Positions 39,921 through 47,338 of a DNA stretch of 47,338 nucleotides are shown here, piece after piece. The notes beneath the pieces are model-generated. The model saw only the letters and a list, made by a program, of their open reading frames with translations, ran no database searches and was not told where the DNA came from. Both the position numbers and the translations under genes were made by a program. Each line of letters starts with the position of its first letter. Position 1 is the first letter of the stretch. Source of the DNA: Candidatus Geothermarchaeota archaeon (GTDB lineage Archaea; Thermoproteota; Nitrososphaeria; Geothermarchaeales; JDFR-13); contig WAKC01000043.1 of the NCBI GenBank assembly GCA_015523605.1, forward strand, positions 1 to 47,338, given 5' to 3'.

Positions 39921-41972
39921 ATGGATATATGGGAGATATATGCATTGGTCGGTGGATTAGCGGCGATTTTAGCGGCTGCATACATGGCTCTCTATATTGT
40001 AAGGTATAAGGTGGATGATGAGTCGATGCTCGAGATATATAGGGCTATTAGAGAAGGGGCCAGAGCCTTTCTAAAGACTCAATATAAAACGATTACATAC
40101 ATAGCAATTGTAATAACAATTCTACTATATCTATCATTCGACCTTACCGGCTTCAACGGTATACCATATACAAGTCTAGGCTTTGTATTAGGCGCCTTGG
40201 CCAGCCTAGCCGCTGGTTGGATAAGTATGGATGTAGCTACACAGGCTAATGTAAGGGCTGCATACGCCGCTAAGACAAACCTAAACGACACTCTTAAAAT
40301 CTCCTTCTATGGCGGAATGGTGATGGGGCTATTCAATGTAGGGCTTAGCCTGATAGGTATCCTAATCCTATATATATTATTTAACAGAGACCCGGTTCTC
40401 ATAGTTGGATTCGGCTTCGGAGCTAGTTTAGCCGCATTATTCGCACAACTCGGTGGTGGTATCTATACGAAGGCAGCTGATATAGGGGCTGATCTTGTTG
40501 GTAAGGTGGAGGCAGGAATACCTGAAGATGACCCCCGTAACCCGGCTGTTATAGCTGATAATGTTGGTGACAATGTGGGTGATGTAGCTGGACGTGGTGC
40601 CGACCTCTTTGAATCTATGTCAGCCGAGAATATAGGTGCAATGATAATAGGAATAGCTTTGACGGCGGTAACGGGGAATGTCCTCTTCATAATATTCCCG
40701 TTGTTGGCTAGGGCAACCGGGATCTTTGCCACATTATTAGGGACATTGTTCGTGAGGGGAGACCCAGCTAAGAATCCATTCATACCATTGAGAAATGGTA
40801 TGGTCGCCACCACAATCTTCGCAGTGATAGGGTTCTACTTCCTTGTGATGGAGACACTAGGGAGTATCTATCTATATGGTGCTGCATTAGCTGGTGTCAT
40901 AACCAGCGTACTCATCCTCTGGATAACCGATTATTACACCAGCTATGACAAGAGACCTGTAAGGGAGATCGCCGAGGCTAGCCAGACAGGTCCAGCAACC
41001 AATATATTAACTGGGTTTGCAGTTGGCCTGGAGTCTACCGCCCTACCCGTACTCGTTATATCCGGAGTCCTACTAGTATCATTTATCCTAGGTAATATGT
41101 TCGCAGCTGAATTTGGCCTAAGCCCATTCATTGGAGGCGTATATGGTACAGCGGTTGCTACGATGGGTATGCTCTCAGTCGCCGGTATGATCCTAGGTCT
41201 AGATGGATTCGGACCAATCGTAGATAATGCCGGCGGTATAACGGAGATGAGCAACCAGCCAGAGGAAGTAAGGGAGAATGTAGATAAATTCGATGCAGTC
41301 GGTAATACAACTAAGGCATTAACCAAGGGTTATGCCATGGGTTCAGCTGGGCTAGCGGCCCTACTCCTATTCGAGGCATATCTAGATATAGTTGGCATTG
41401 AAGAGTTGAATCTCCTTTCAATCGGTAACTTACTAGGTGTATTTATAGGTGCCCTCCTACCCTTCATATTCAGCGCCTTCGCCATAAAAGCGGTTTCAAA
41501 AGCCGCTAAAACAATGATTGAAGAGGTTAGGAGACAATTTAGGGAGATACCGGGGATTCTAGAGGGTAAGGCGAAGCCCGACTATGCAAGATGTGTAGCT
41601 ATAAGCACCCTCTCTGCCCAGAAAAACATGATCATACCATCATTAATACCGGTATTAGGACCGCTACTCATGGGTCTAATATTCGGTGCAGAGGCTGTTG
41701 GAGCCCTCAATATAGGAGCAACTGTATCTGGATTCATACTTGCAATGCTAATGAACACTGGAGGCGCCTCATGGGACAATGCCAAGAAACTAATTGAGAT
41801 GGGGTTGTTTGGTGGTAAGGGAAGTGAAGCTCACAAAGCTGCGGTAGTAGGAGACACAGTAGGTGATCCAATGAAGGACACTGCAGGGCCTTCACTGCAC
41901 ATCCTGATTAAACTAGTAAACACGTTCAGCCTAGTATTCGGACCTCTATTCCTATTATTCCATCTCCTCTAA
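39921..41972 (+). CDS. hppA: Membrane-bound H+-translocating inorganic pyrophosphatase, K+-independent type
   Basis: A 683-residue pump with about 16 helices that couples pyrophosphate hydrolysis to proton export. The pyrophosphate site is intact: ADIGADLVGKVEAGIPEDDP, ADNVGDNVGDVAGRGADLFE and a C-terminal VVGDTVGDPMKDTAGPSLH. The residue that sets potassium dependence is Lys (K465 in VGNTTKALTKG); potassium-dependent enzymes have Ala there, so this one should work without K+. Length is normal. A GGGGTGGCGTGA leader precedes the ATG and a perfect palindrome lies just upstream. It would recycle pyrophosphate from biosynthesis. Confidence 0.95.
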   Translation: MDIWEIYALVGGLAAILAAAYMALYIVRYKVDDESMLEIYRAIREGARAFLKTQYKTITYIAIVITILLYLSFDLTGFNGIPYTSLGFVLGALASLAAGWISMDVATQANVRAAYAAKTNLNDTLKISFYGGMVMGLFNVGLSLIGILILYILFNRDPVLIVGFGFGASLAALFAQLGGGIYTKAADIGADLVGKVEAGIPEDDPRNPAVIADNVGDNVGDVAGRGADLFESMSAENIGAMIIGIALTAVTGNVLFIIFPLLARATGIFATLLGTLFVRGDPAKNPFIPLRNGMVATTIFAVIGFYFLVMETLGSIYLYGAALAGVITSVLILWITDYYTSYDKRPVREIAEASQTGPATNILTGFAVGLESTALPVLVISGVLLVSFILGNMFAAEFGLSPFIGGVYGTAVATMGMLSVAGMILGLDGFGPIVDNAGGITEMSNQPEEVRENVDKFDAVGNTTKALTKGYAMGSAGLAALLLFEAYLDIVGIEELNLLSIGNLLGVFIGALLPFIFSAFAIKAVSKAAKTMIEEVRRQFREIPGILEGKAKPDYARCVAISTLSAQKNMIIPSLIPVLGPLLMGLIFGAEAVGALNIGATVSGFILAMLMNTGGASWDNAKKLIEMGLFGGKGSEAHKAAVVGDTVGDPMKDTAGPSLHILIKLVNTFSLVFGPLFLLFHLL

Positions 41973-42006
41973 CCCCTTATTTTATATTAAAACGTAATAA
42001 TATACT

Positions 42007-42432
42007 GTGAATATTCCTAGGACTACCAATACATTCATATTACTACCGGGATTAGCAGGTCTTACGGCTGCTATTCTACAGTATCTAAGCTATATCTCAC
42101 CTGACTATTGTGACGTGATATGTACCAACTTGGTTATGGGGGCATATTCAACGTTATTCGGTATCCCAATTGTATATCTATCGTTAACCTACTTTTCATT
42201 GATGATAAGCTACGCACTATTGAATCCAACTTCATATGTTAAATACTTCTTTATAATTAGCTTAGCAGCCAGTATAATATCATTCTACCTATTATATCTC
42301 CTCCTATATGTTATTGAAATGGTGTGTGTATACTGTATAATCCAGAATATATCGCTGAACACCATTACATTCGTCTTAGCTTTTAATATTCTACGTGGGT
42401 ATAGACGGGAATCTCAACTAGCCTCCTCCTGA
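42007..42432 (+). CDS. VKOR-family thiol-disulfide oxidoreductase
   Basis: A 141-residue protein with four membrane helices, the size and topology of bacterial/archaeal vitamin K epoxide reductase homologues, which reoxidise a DsbA/thioredoxin-like partner through a quinone. The signatures are an extracytoplasmic Cys pair (CDVICTN, C35/C39), the short segment AYSTLFGIPIVYLSL (normally S-P-W-G-I-P) and the helix-end CxxC at C107/C110 (VCVYCIIQ). It starts with GTG at 42007. No partner oxidoreductase is fused or adjacent. Its 3' end overlaps the convergent gene by 50 bp. Confidence 0.8.
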   Translation: MNIPRTTNTFILLPGLAGLTAAILQYLSYISPDYCDVICTNLVMGAYSTLFGIPIVYLSLTYFSLMISYALLNPTSYVKYFFIISLAASIISFYLLYLLLYVIEMVCVYCIIQNISLNTITFVLAFNILRGYRRESQLASS

Positions 42433-42814
42433 GTTTTCTAACTCCTAGGTAGAAGAGTAGAGAACTTATTATAATTGAGAGGGCGAATTGGAGTGCCCAT
42501 AAGAATATAAGATCTGGATCGGTAAGTAGGGCGTTGACTATTGGATAATAATGTATGAGTCCCGCTATAATTAAGGATATTCCAAGGGGTATATCTCGTC
42601 TACCAGCTGAAAATAGATATGCCATACCAAGCAGTGCTAATCCAAATAGATAGGTTACTCCTGAGCCTATATATAAGACGATGCCGGATGCTATATCTGG
42701 AGCGTCTCCCATTATAATCATGTTGAAGACATAGTTACTACTTCCTATTAGAAAGAGTCCACTTAAAACTCCTATTGCCTTCAAAACTTTTTCGATCATC
42801 TCTATCTCCACCAA
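42383..42814 (-). CDS. Small four-helix membrane protein, GxKD-family paralogue 3
   Basis: A 143-residue membrane protein with about four helices. The sequence AGRRDIPLGISLIIAGLIH aligns without gaps to the shared motif of the two tandem proteins at 3481 and 3968, followed by the same HxxP. Here the Lys is Arg and helix lengths match. It is convergent with and overlaps the VKOR-like gene by 50 bp, and is divergent from the E1-like gene across a palindromic sequence. An internal ATG at about 42799 (MIEKVLKAIG) could be the start. Function unknown. Confidence 0.65.
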   Translation of the reverse strand: MVEIEMIEKVLKAIGVLSGLFLIGSSNYVFNMIIMGDAPDIASGIVLYIGSGVTYLFGLALLGMAYLFSAGRRDIPLGISLIIAGLIHYYPIVNALLTDPDLIFLWALQFALSIIISSLLFYLGVRKLRRRLVEIPVYTHVEY

Positions 42815-42826
42815 CTTATAGATGGC

Positions 42827-42852
42827 TCGACAATTAAATAATTAGTTGTCGA
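42827..42852. promoter_or_regulatory. Near-perfect palindrome between divergent promoters
   Basis: TCGACAATTA pairs with TAATTGTCGA-like sequence (TAATTAGTTGTCGA region) across a short AT centre, with one G-T mismatch. It starts 13 bp from the membrane-protein start (42814) and lies about 65 bp before the E1-like start, so it could be an operator. Inferred only. Confidence 0.4.
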
Positions 42853-42919
42853 ATAGCCTCGATAATACTAGACAATACTTAAAGAAATATATTGGCCAAC
42901 CCTATCCTTCTATCTAGTG

Positions 42920-43954
42920 ATGAAGGACATAAGAAGAGATTTTTTCGATAGGGTGTTAAAGTTGGATGGAATCTCCGATGAGGATTTAGATGCGCTAGGT
43001 AGAGTTAGAGTCGCGGTTATAGGTTTGGGTGGTGTAGGTGTAAATGTAACGTTGAATCTTGTTAGGAATGGATTTAAGAATTTTAAGCTTGTTGACCCAG
43101 ATGTACTTACCTATACCGATGTGTATAGGGGGAGTGTATTTAGGTCTGGGGATAGTGGATTGTTTAAAGTCGAGGTTGTCAAGAAGGCTATGGCCGAGGT
43201 CCTACCCGATGTTGATGTGACTGTCTACCCGATGATGTTAACTGATTTCAATATTGAACGGATTTTAAAGGGTGTGGATCTAATTATAGATGCTACTGAT
43301 AACGTCTACTCAAAGGCTCTTATAAACAGATACAGTGTTTCCGAGAATATACCCGTTATATATTCAGCTGTCAGGAGTAACTCTGGTAGACTATTATTTC
43401 TAGAGCCTAGTGAGACCGCATGCTTTGAATGTATCCATCCAAATGTTGAGGAGGTTGTCGATGGATATATAGATGGATATGGCTTCCAATATATGTATAA
43501 TTTAGTATCTAGCATTGCATCTTCAGAGGCTACATCCTTTTTCCTAGGTTACGACTCAAATTTATATGGCTCTATTTTAAGGATAGATTCGGGTCTAAAC
43601 CTCGCTATTAAGAGGATACCCCGTAATCCCAGCTGCCCAGTATGTAATGCAGAGGCTGAGGTTGAATATCCTGATATTGATTATCAGCATTTCATGAAAG
43701 GAGAGACCTTTATATACACTTCTGACGAGCGCGTAAGACTCGATATTGAGAGGTTGGCCCGGGAACTCGCTAAAAGCTACATTCTCTTAAGACGAGGTGA
43801 GGTGGGGGTTTATTTCGAGTATAATAGGGATGTAAGGGTGGGGGTAGCCTATACTGGCACAGTAGTTTTAAATGGTGTCAGTGATTTTGATGATGCGGTT
43901 AATATAACTAGGAGGCTTGTCGAGGATATCTTCTATAAATATGTTGTTGACTAG
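42920..43954 (+). CDS. E1-like ubiquitin-like-protein activating enzyme (ThiF/MoeB/HesA family), divergent
   Basis: A 344-residue adenylyltransferase relative. The Rossmann ATP-binding motif is VAVIGLGGVGVNVTLNL (about residue 30), then LVDPDVLTYTDVYRGSVF in place of the usual D.D.V..SNLNRQ, the catalytic-loop Lys in GLFKVEVVKK, and DLIIDATDN. Two zinc pairs are intact (ACFEC, SCPVC). Arg of the NLNRQ motif is kept while Asn and Gln are changed. An extra 80-90 residues follow the second CxxC (from FMKGETFIYT), which MoeB lacks. It probably activates a sulfur carrier or small archaeal modifier. No such carrier gene adjoins it. Confidence 0.8.
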   Translation: MKDIRRDFFDRVLKLDGISDEDLDALGRVRVAVIGLGGVGVNVTLNLVRNGFKNFKLVDPDVLTYTDVYRGSVFRSGDSGLFKVEVVKKAMAEVLPDVDVTVYPMMLTDFNIERILKGVDLIIDATDNVYSKALINRYSVSENIPVIYSAVRSNSGRLLFLEPSETACFECIHPNVEEVVDGYIDGYGFQYMYNLVSSIASSEATSFFLGYDSNLYGSILRIDSGLNLAIKRIPRNPSCPVCNAEAEVEYPDIDYQHFMKGETFIYTSDERVRLDIERLARELAKSYILLRRGEVGVYFEYNRDVRVGVAYTGTVVLNGVSDFDDAVNITRRLVEDIFYKYVVD

Positions 43955-44667
43955 AGGATGTCTCTCCTCTCTCTAATATATATCCCTATGTAAAGCGAGG
44001 CAGCTAGATATATCAGGTATGTAACTATGTTGAATCCAATGTTTAGGAAGCTTAATGAGTTCTTTACCTGTGCCAATGACAAGTATATTTCATGAGGTAG
44101 CAGGTTGAATATCCAGTAGAATCCCGAATAGAACTCCTTTGAAATTATATACATCGTTATCTCGGCGAGGAAGGGAAGTAGGAATATTGCTATGAGCCAT
44201 TGAATAGTGTTTCTCCACCTGTCATCACTTATGTTAACGACTGTAACGCCTAGGAATATAGATGGTAGAATCGTTGATGATGAATAGGCGAATATATTCA
44301 TATCCTCTAGATATGGTATAGAGGCTATTATATTGAGAAATAGGGAGAAGATGATGGCCGAAGCCACCTCTACAAAGTATATAGTCTCTCTATGATATGG
44401 TAATGTGAAGTATAGCTCCTTCATACCCTTCTTTATACTTCTCAATCGGTATGTAAGAGCAATTATAAAAAGGATTAGTAAGGCTGTGTTACATATTGTT
44501 AGGAGGTTTAACGGGATGTAAATAACTCCCATTTTCGAGAGGTATAGATGTCCAATGGATAGTAGAGCTGTTGTGGAGAGTATAAGTGTTATTTTATAAT
44601 CTTTTGCGATGGTCGTCATAATAAGTGTTAATAGTTCGAGCATGCCCATGTCACCCTGGAAACTCAT
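43951..44667 (-). CDS. Six-helix membrane protein, probable partner of the adjacent ABC-like ATPase
   Basis: A 238-residue protein with about six helices and short loops, the layout of ABC-2-type permeases, though no family motif stands out. After the second helix comes LRSIKKGMKELYFTLPYHRE, a charged stretch like the coupling region of such permeases. It starts 17 bp inside the ATPase gene (44651-44667 overlap), so the two are translationally coupled. With the ATPase and TerC gene it forms a three-gene operon. Transported substance unknown. Confidence 0.6.
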   Translation of the reverse strand: MSFQGDMGMLELLTLIMTTIAKDYKITLILSTTALLSIGHLYLSKMGVIYIPLNLLTICNTALLILFIIALTYRLRSIKKGMKELYFTLPYHRETIYFVEVASAIIFSLFLNIIASIPYLEDMNIFAYSSSTILPSIFLGVTVVNISDDRWRNTIQWLIAIFLLPFLAEITMYIISKEFYSGFYWIFNLLPHEIYLSLAQVKNSLSFLNIGFNIVTYLIYLAASLYIGIYIRERRDIL

Positions 44668-45268
44668 ATAGTCTACCTGTATCCATTAATGCGTGTCTAT
44701 TCTCTCCCAAGATTGTACTGGGCTTCCTTGATGTGGTTAATATAGTAGCCCCTACTCTATCGATATATCTTCTCAATAGGTATATAGATTTACCGTCTAT
44801 CTTGGAGTCTATATCATCTATAAATATCAACTCTGGTCTCTTGACTAATGTAATATATGTATAGAGTCTTATCAGATATTCCATATCCAGTTTTCTTACA
44901 TCCTTGTTCATCATTCCCAGTAATCCCAATTCCTCCAAAAGCCTATAATCCACATTATATAGATTATGGATTAAATCTAGAATCGTACCCAGTTTTATTC
45001 TCGTTCTTATTTGTGGGTCTTGAGGTATATATCCAACTCTTCTGAGGATCTCCCTTCTATAGTTAAGGGGGTCATAGCCGAATATTGATACTGTTCCACT
45101 ATCTCGAACCACCATGTCTAAGAGACATTTTATGAAGATTGTCTTTCCCGATTCTCTCTCTCCATATATGTTGACTCTATCCCCCCTGCGTATAATTATA
45201 GTGACGTTTTTTAAGACGTTCTTTACACCGATGGATTTAGATAGTTTTATCACCTTCACTATCTCCAT
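44651..45268 (-). CDS. Degenerate ABC-type ATP-binding protein
   Basis: A 205-residue protein with an ABC ATPase framework. Walker A is GERESGKT (residues 36-43), and the Q-loop GYIPQDPQ is present. The LSGGQ signature is missing (the region reads VRKLDMEYLIRLYTYITL). Walker B is LIFIDDID, with Asp where the catalytic Glu normally sits. The H-loop reads TTSRKPS with no His. It may bind ATP but should hydrolyse it poorly, or be a regulatory half. Its start overlaps the 3' end of the TerC gene by 32 bp, and its own end overlaps the membrane gene downstream. Confidence 0.72.
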   Translation of the reverse strand: MEIVKVIKLSKSIGVKNVLKNVTIIIRRGDRVNIYGERESGKTIFIKCLLDMVVRDSGTVSIFGYDPLNYRREILRRVGYIPQDPQIRTRIKLGTILDLIHNLYNVDYRLLEELGLLGMMNKDVRKLDMEYLIRLYTYITLVKRPELIFIDDIDSKIDGKSIYLLRRYIDRVGATILTTSRKPSTILGENRHALMDTGRLYEFPG

Positions 45269-46208
45269 CTTTCTTCAATAGTGATAATATCACCGATCCT
45301 ATTAGAATAGTCATTACTATTGTCACTGAGATCGATGTAGGTATGTAGAATATGTTCAATCCTGAAAGTATCATCTTGAAACCGAGATACATTAGTATGA
45401 TGGCTAGAGCCTTACCAACATACTTGAATCTTAGAACCGTCAGTGAGATTAGAGAGTATAATGCCCTCAAACCTAAAACAGCGGATATGTTGGAGGTATA
45501 TGCTATGAAGAAGTTTGTTGTAATAGCTAACACAGCGGGTATACTATCAACAGCGAAGATTATATCGGTAGTCTCAATCGTAAAGAGTACTAGAATTAGA
45601 GGTGTGAAATAGAGTTTTCCCTGGTTTCTAACTATAAACTTTGTTCCATAGTATTTATCGGTTATCGGGAGATATTTCTTAGCCATCTTTACAATGGGGT
45701 TCTTCTCCGGCTCTACACTTACTTTTTTCTCCTTTGTAAGTTTGTAGCCACTATATAATAATATAGCTCCGAATATGACTATGGAAAAGTGGAAAGCCTT
45801 AATTAACAATATTCCTCCATAGATGAATAGCGCCCTGAATATTACAGCTGTAATTATTCCGACATATAGGACTAGTGGTTGTATCTTCATAGGGACGGAG
45901 AAATAGCTGAATATGACTGCGAATACGAATAGATTGTCCATGCTAAGCATCTTTTCAATTAAATATGCTGCCATATATAGCCCTAGAGCCTCGAGACCAT
46001 AGAAATAGTATACCACTCCTCCCCAAGCTACACCTACTATTATCCATATTATACTCCAGATAGTTGCATCTCTAAATGTTAATTCCTCCCTTCTATGAGC
46101 AACCCATAAGTCAATTACTATGAATATAGCGATTACTATATGGTATATAATCCAGAATTCCAATGTTAATAGATCCATTCCATCAAATACAGGCTGATTC
46201 TCCGCCAT
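45237..46208 (-). CDS. TerC-family integral membrane protein
   Basis: A 323-residue protein with about nine helices. The TerC core contains the metal-site acids: YLIEKMLSMDNLFVFAVIF and, further on, TIETTDIIFAVDSIPAVLAI. TerC/Alx proteins export Mn2+ or act with secretion in metallation of exoenzymes. The N terminus MAENQPVFDGMDLLTLEFW precedes helix 1. A GTGAGGGG sequence lies just upstream of the ATG. It heads an overlapping operon with the degenerate ABC ATPase and the six-helix protein, an unusual partnership. Confidence 0.9.
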   Translation of the reverse strand: MAENQPVFDGMDLLTLEFWIIYHIVIAIFIVIDLWVAHRREELTFRDATIWSIIWIIVGVAWGGVVYYFYGLEALGLYMAAYLIEKMLSMDNLFVFAVIFSYFSVPMKIQPLVLYVGIITAVIFRALFIYGGILLIKAFHFSIVIFGAILLYSGYKLTKEKKVSVEPEKNPIVKMAKKYLPITDKYYGTKFIVRNQGKLYFTPLILVLFTIETTDIIFAVDSIPAVLAITTNFFIAYTSNISAVLGLRALYSLISLTVLRFKYVGKALAIILMYLGFKMILSGLNIFYIPTSISVTIVMTILIGSVILSLLKKDGDSEGDKTI

Positions 46209-46301
46209 TTTCCCCTCACTCGGCTTTAGAAATTTTAAAATTATCTTGGTGATTAATTAAGAATAGTATATTTTTAATAGTTTGTCAATCCTATTTTAGA
46301 T

Positions 46302-46436
46302 ATGCTGTATGAAAATAATTATTTGGTGATGATGAGGCGGTGGCTGCTTGACATGATGTATGAAGATATTGAAGCGACTCTGAACCGCCCAAATTATTTG
46401 CCAAAAAGCCCTCCATCTGAGGTTGATGGACTATGA
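46302..46436 (+). CDS. Leaderless 44-residue protein coupled to the next gene
   Basis: This short ORF is missed by the track. From ATG 46302 it reads MLYENNYLVMMRRWLLDMMY to a Pro-rich tail (NRPNYLPKSPPSEVDGL) and ends with TGA overlapping the next ATG (ATGA, 46433-46436). A tatatttttaa TATA element (46267-46277) lies about 30 nt upstream, so it would be leaderless. A later start at GTG/ATG 46326-46332 is possible; GGTGATG lies there too. Not recognised. Its neighbour is a membrane protein beside the terminal oxidase, so a small oxidase-associated subunit is conceivable. Confidence 0.5.
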   Translation: MLYENNYLVMMRRWLLDMMYEDIEATLNRPNYLPKSPPSEVDGL

Positions 46437-46858
46437 GGAAGAGTCTAGTACCAGGTATGACATCAACTATCATCTTCATTTTGGTCGCTTTATACCTTGG
46501 GTTCTCCGGTATGGGTGACGAATATCTAAGGATGTTCCTCGGTGAGTTGCAGGATGAGTCAGTAATTGCCACTCTATTAATAATAGCCTATATACCCGCG
46601 TTTTTCGCCGGTCTGTTGTCACCACTATTCGATAGGAATTGGAGGGCTGCAGTTAAAACCGCCTTCATCTCGTCGGTAATATCACTCGTCCTAGGTATAA
46701 TAATCTCCTTGGGAATAGGTTATACGCTGGGTCTCGATGCAATATATGGGTATGTAATATGGATGGCGGTATCGGCTCCACTACATTTTGGAATAAGTTT
46801 AATAAGTATAATAGTGGGATATATAGTCCTCTTTGTATTAATGTTAACGGTTAAGTAG
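46433..46858 (+). CDS. Four-helix membrane protein of unknown function
   Basis: A 141-residue protein with four helices: TSTIIFILVALYLGFSG, LLIIAYIPAFFAGLLSP, ISLVLGIIISLGIGY and IISIIVGYIVLFVLM. An acidic loop (DEYLRMFLGELQDES) lies between helices 1 and 2. No family recognised. Its ATG overlaps the stop of the 44-residue ORF, so they are co-translated. It is convergent with the heme-copper oxidase gene. The family of small hydrophobic proteins near oxidase genes makes an accessory role possible, but this is position only. Confidence 0.6.
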   Translation: MRKSLVPGMTSTIIFILVALYLGFSGMGDEYLRMFLGELQDESVIATLLIIAYIPAFFAGLLSPLFDRNWRAAVKTAFISSVISLVLGIIISLGIGYTLGLDAIYGYVIWMAVSAPLHFGISLISIIVGYIVLFVLMLTVK

Positions 46859-46905
46859 GATTCAACTTTTATATGATGGATAAAAAGGAGGAGGGGTAGA
46901 AATAT

Positions 46906-47338
46906 CTATTTGAATATGGATAGTATGGTCTTGAAGCCGTAGGTCTTTATGAAGTTGTATAGGAATGTCAGGTATCCGGCGGCCATCATAAGTGCCCCTA
47001 CCATTGCTACAGCCATATATTCAAAGTATTCTCCGTTAAAGTATAGTGTTCTCCTTAGCATTCCGTTTACGCCAGCTACTCCCATTGCCAGTCCCATTAT
47101 AACTGCTCCTACGAAGAATAGTATTATACTCCAGTATGCAAGCTTCCTATCCAGTTCTTTACCGGTTATTAGGGGTGCCGCTGCATATATGGCTGCGAAG
47201 ATGGTCAAGCTTAGCCCTGCTAGTAATTGTATGTGGCCATGGATACCTATGACCCACTGTGTATTGTGGAAGAATCTATTCATGGCGTAGTTGGCCTGTA
47301 GTATGCCGGCTGAGCCTCCCATTGCATATCCCAGTATG
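46906..47338 (-). CDS. Heme-copper terminal oxidase subunit I, C-terminal part (runs off the window)
   Basis: The 3' portion of the catalytic subunit of a cytochrome/quinol oxidase or related heme-copper enzyme. The tracked ATG at 47322 is internal: the frame stays open to the window edge (ILGYAMGGSAG). The block FHNTQWVIGIHGHIQLLAG matches the heme-ligand helix of subunit I (HNTxWVxGHxH type), keeping an HxH pair though with an extra residue between Gly and the first His. LRRTLYF and GYLTFLYNF match the subunit C terminus. About four helices are visible. It indicates oxygen or nitric-oxide chemistry; the rest lies beyond 47338. Confidence 0.78.
   Translation of the reverse strand, partial: ILGYAMGGSAGILQANYAMNRFFHNTQWVIGIHGHIQLLAGLSLTIFAAIYAAAPLITGKELDRKLAYWSIILFFVGAVIMGLAMGVAGVNGMLRRTLYFNGEYFEYMAVAMVGALMMAAGYLTFLYNFIKTYGFKTILSIFK

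Noticed and set aside
40463-40813. Minus-strand 116-residue ORF inside hppA
   Set aside because: Antisense shadow of highly conserved pyrophosphatase motifs.
46326-46395. C/D sRNA within the micro-ORF (GTGATGA...ATGATGT...CTGA)
   Set aside because: The pairing strand GGCGGT lies inside box C rather than outside it, the second guide would be about 20 nt, and D' is not convincing. It is kept only as an inverted-repeat observation.
46291-46572. Minus-strand 93-residue ORF
   Set aside because: It overlaps the micro-ORF and the membrane gene on the plus strand, and has no membrane or domain signal of its own.
1-47338. CRISPR arrays, insertion sequences, prophage or integrase genes
   Set aside because: No regularly spaced repeats, transposase or integrase motifs, or phage structural genes were seen on either strand.

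Overview
The window is archaeal chromosomal DNA, most likely from a thermophilic member of the Thermoproteota/TACK group. The evidence is an archaeal EF-2, a TFB, a KaiC-like ATPase, a PaREP1 protein, a tRNA-Cys with a bulge-helix-bulge intron, three candidate box C/D guide RNAs, TATA boxes roughly 20-35 nt ahead of leaderless genes, and GGTGA/GGGGTG ribosome-binding sites elsewhere. A heme-copper oxidase subunit at the right edge suggests respiration with oxygen or another high-potential acceptor. I could not fix the lineage further. The EF-2 diphthamide loop is unusual and may help place it.

Layout. 1-215 is an inverted-duplication structure inside an amidase gene and looks like a contig-end artefact; the amidase continues to 1030. 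1.0-10.4 kb is mostly single genes: a membrane HExxH protein coupled to a PrxQ peroxiredoxin, an M19 dipeptidase, two tandem small membrane paralogues, a CPA2 antiporter, a GDPD-like phosphodiesterase, an S9 peptidase, an arginine-deiminase/DDAH-like enzyme and a NicO-like transporter. 10.4-12.7 kb is a worn accessory patch: a decayed gene with three lesions, a coupled PaREP1/HEPN-like gene pair and the intron-containing tRNA-Cys. 12.7-17.3 kb holds a TauE-like permease, one candidate C/D sRNA and a hydantoinase hyuA-hyuB operon. 17.4-17.8 kb carries a subtilase remnant and a second candidate sRNA.

17.8-25.9 kb is an envelope and uptake block. It holds a divergent, C-terminally anchored coiled-coil protein, then a binding protein, a fused double permease and an ATPase, followed by a secreted metallophosphoesterase with a C-terminal membrane anchor. 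26.0-28.2 kb holds a helical exported protein, a methyltransferase and a formyl-THF cyclo-ligase-like gene. 28.2-32.2 kb is a PotDABC-type transporter, followed on the other strand by a 50-residue almost purely acidic ORF. 32.5-35.3 kb links a KaiC-like ATPase, Sua5 and an HTH protein. A third candidate sRNA precedes EF-2; TFB follows on the opposite strand.

38.9-47.3 kb contains an exported protein, a K+-independent-type H+-pyrophosphatase, a VKOR-like thiol oxidoreductase, a third member of the small membrane family, a divergent E1-like protein, a TerC/degenerate-ABC/membrane-protein operon, a leaderless 44-codon ORF coupled to a membrane protein, and the 3' end of a heme-copper oxidase subunit I gene.

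The observations most worth following are the altered EF-2 diphthamide motif, an apparently unnamed membrane family with motif GxKDxxxGxxFIxxxLIHxxP present three times, the three C/D sRNAs, the degenerate ABC ATPase coupled to TerC, and the PaREP1/HEPN-like pair. All calls come from reading the sequence; no database search was run.
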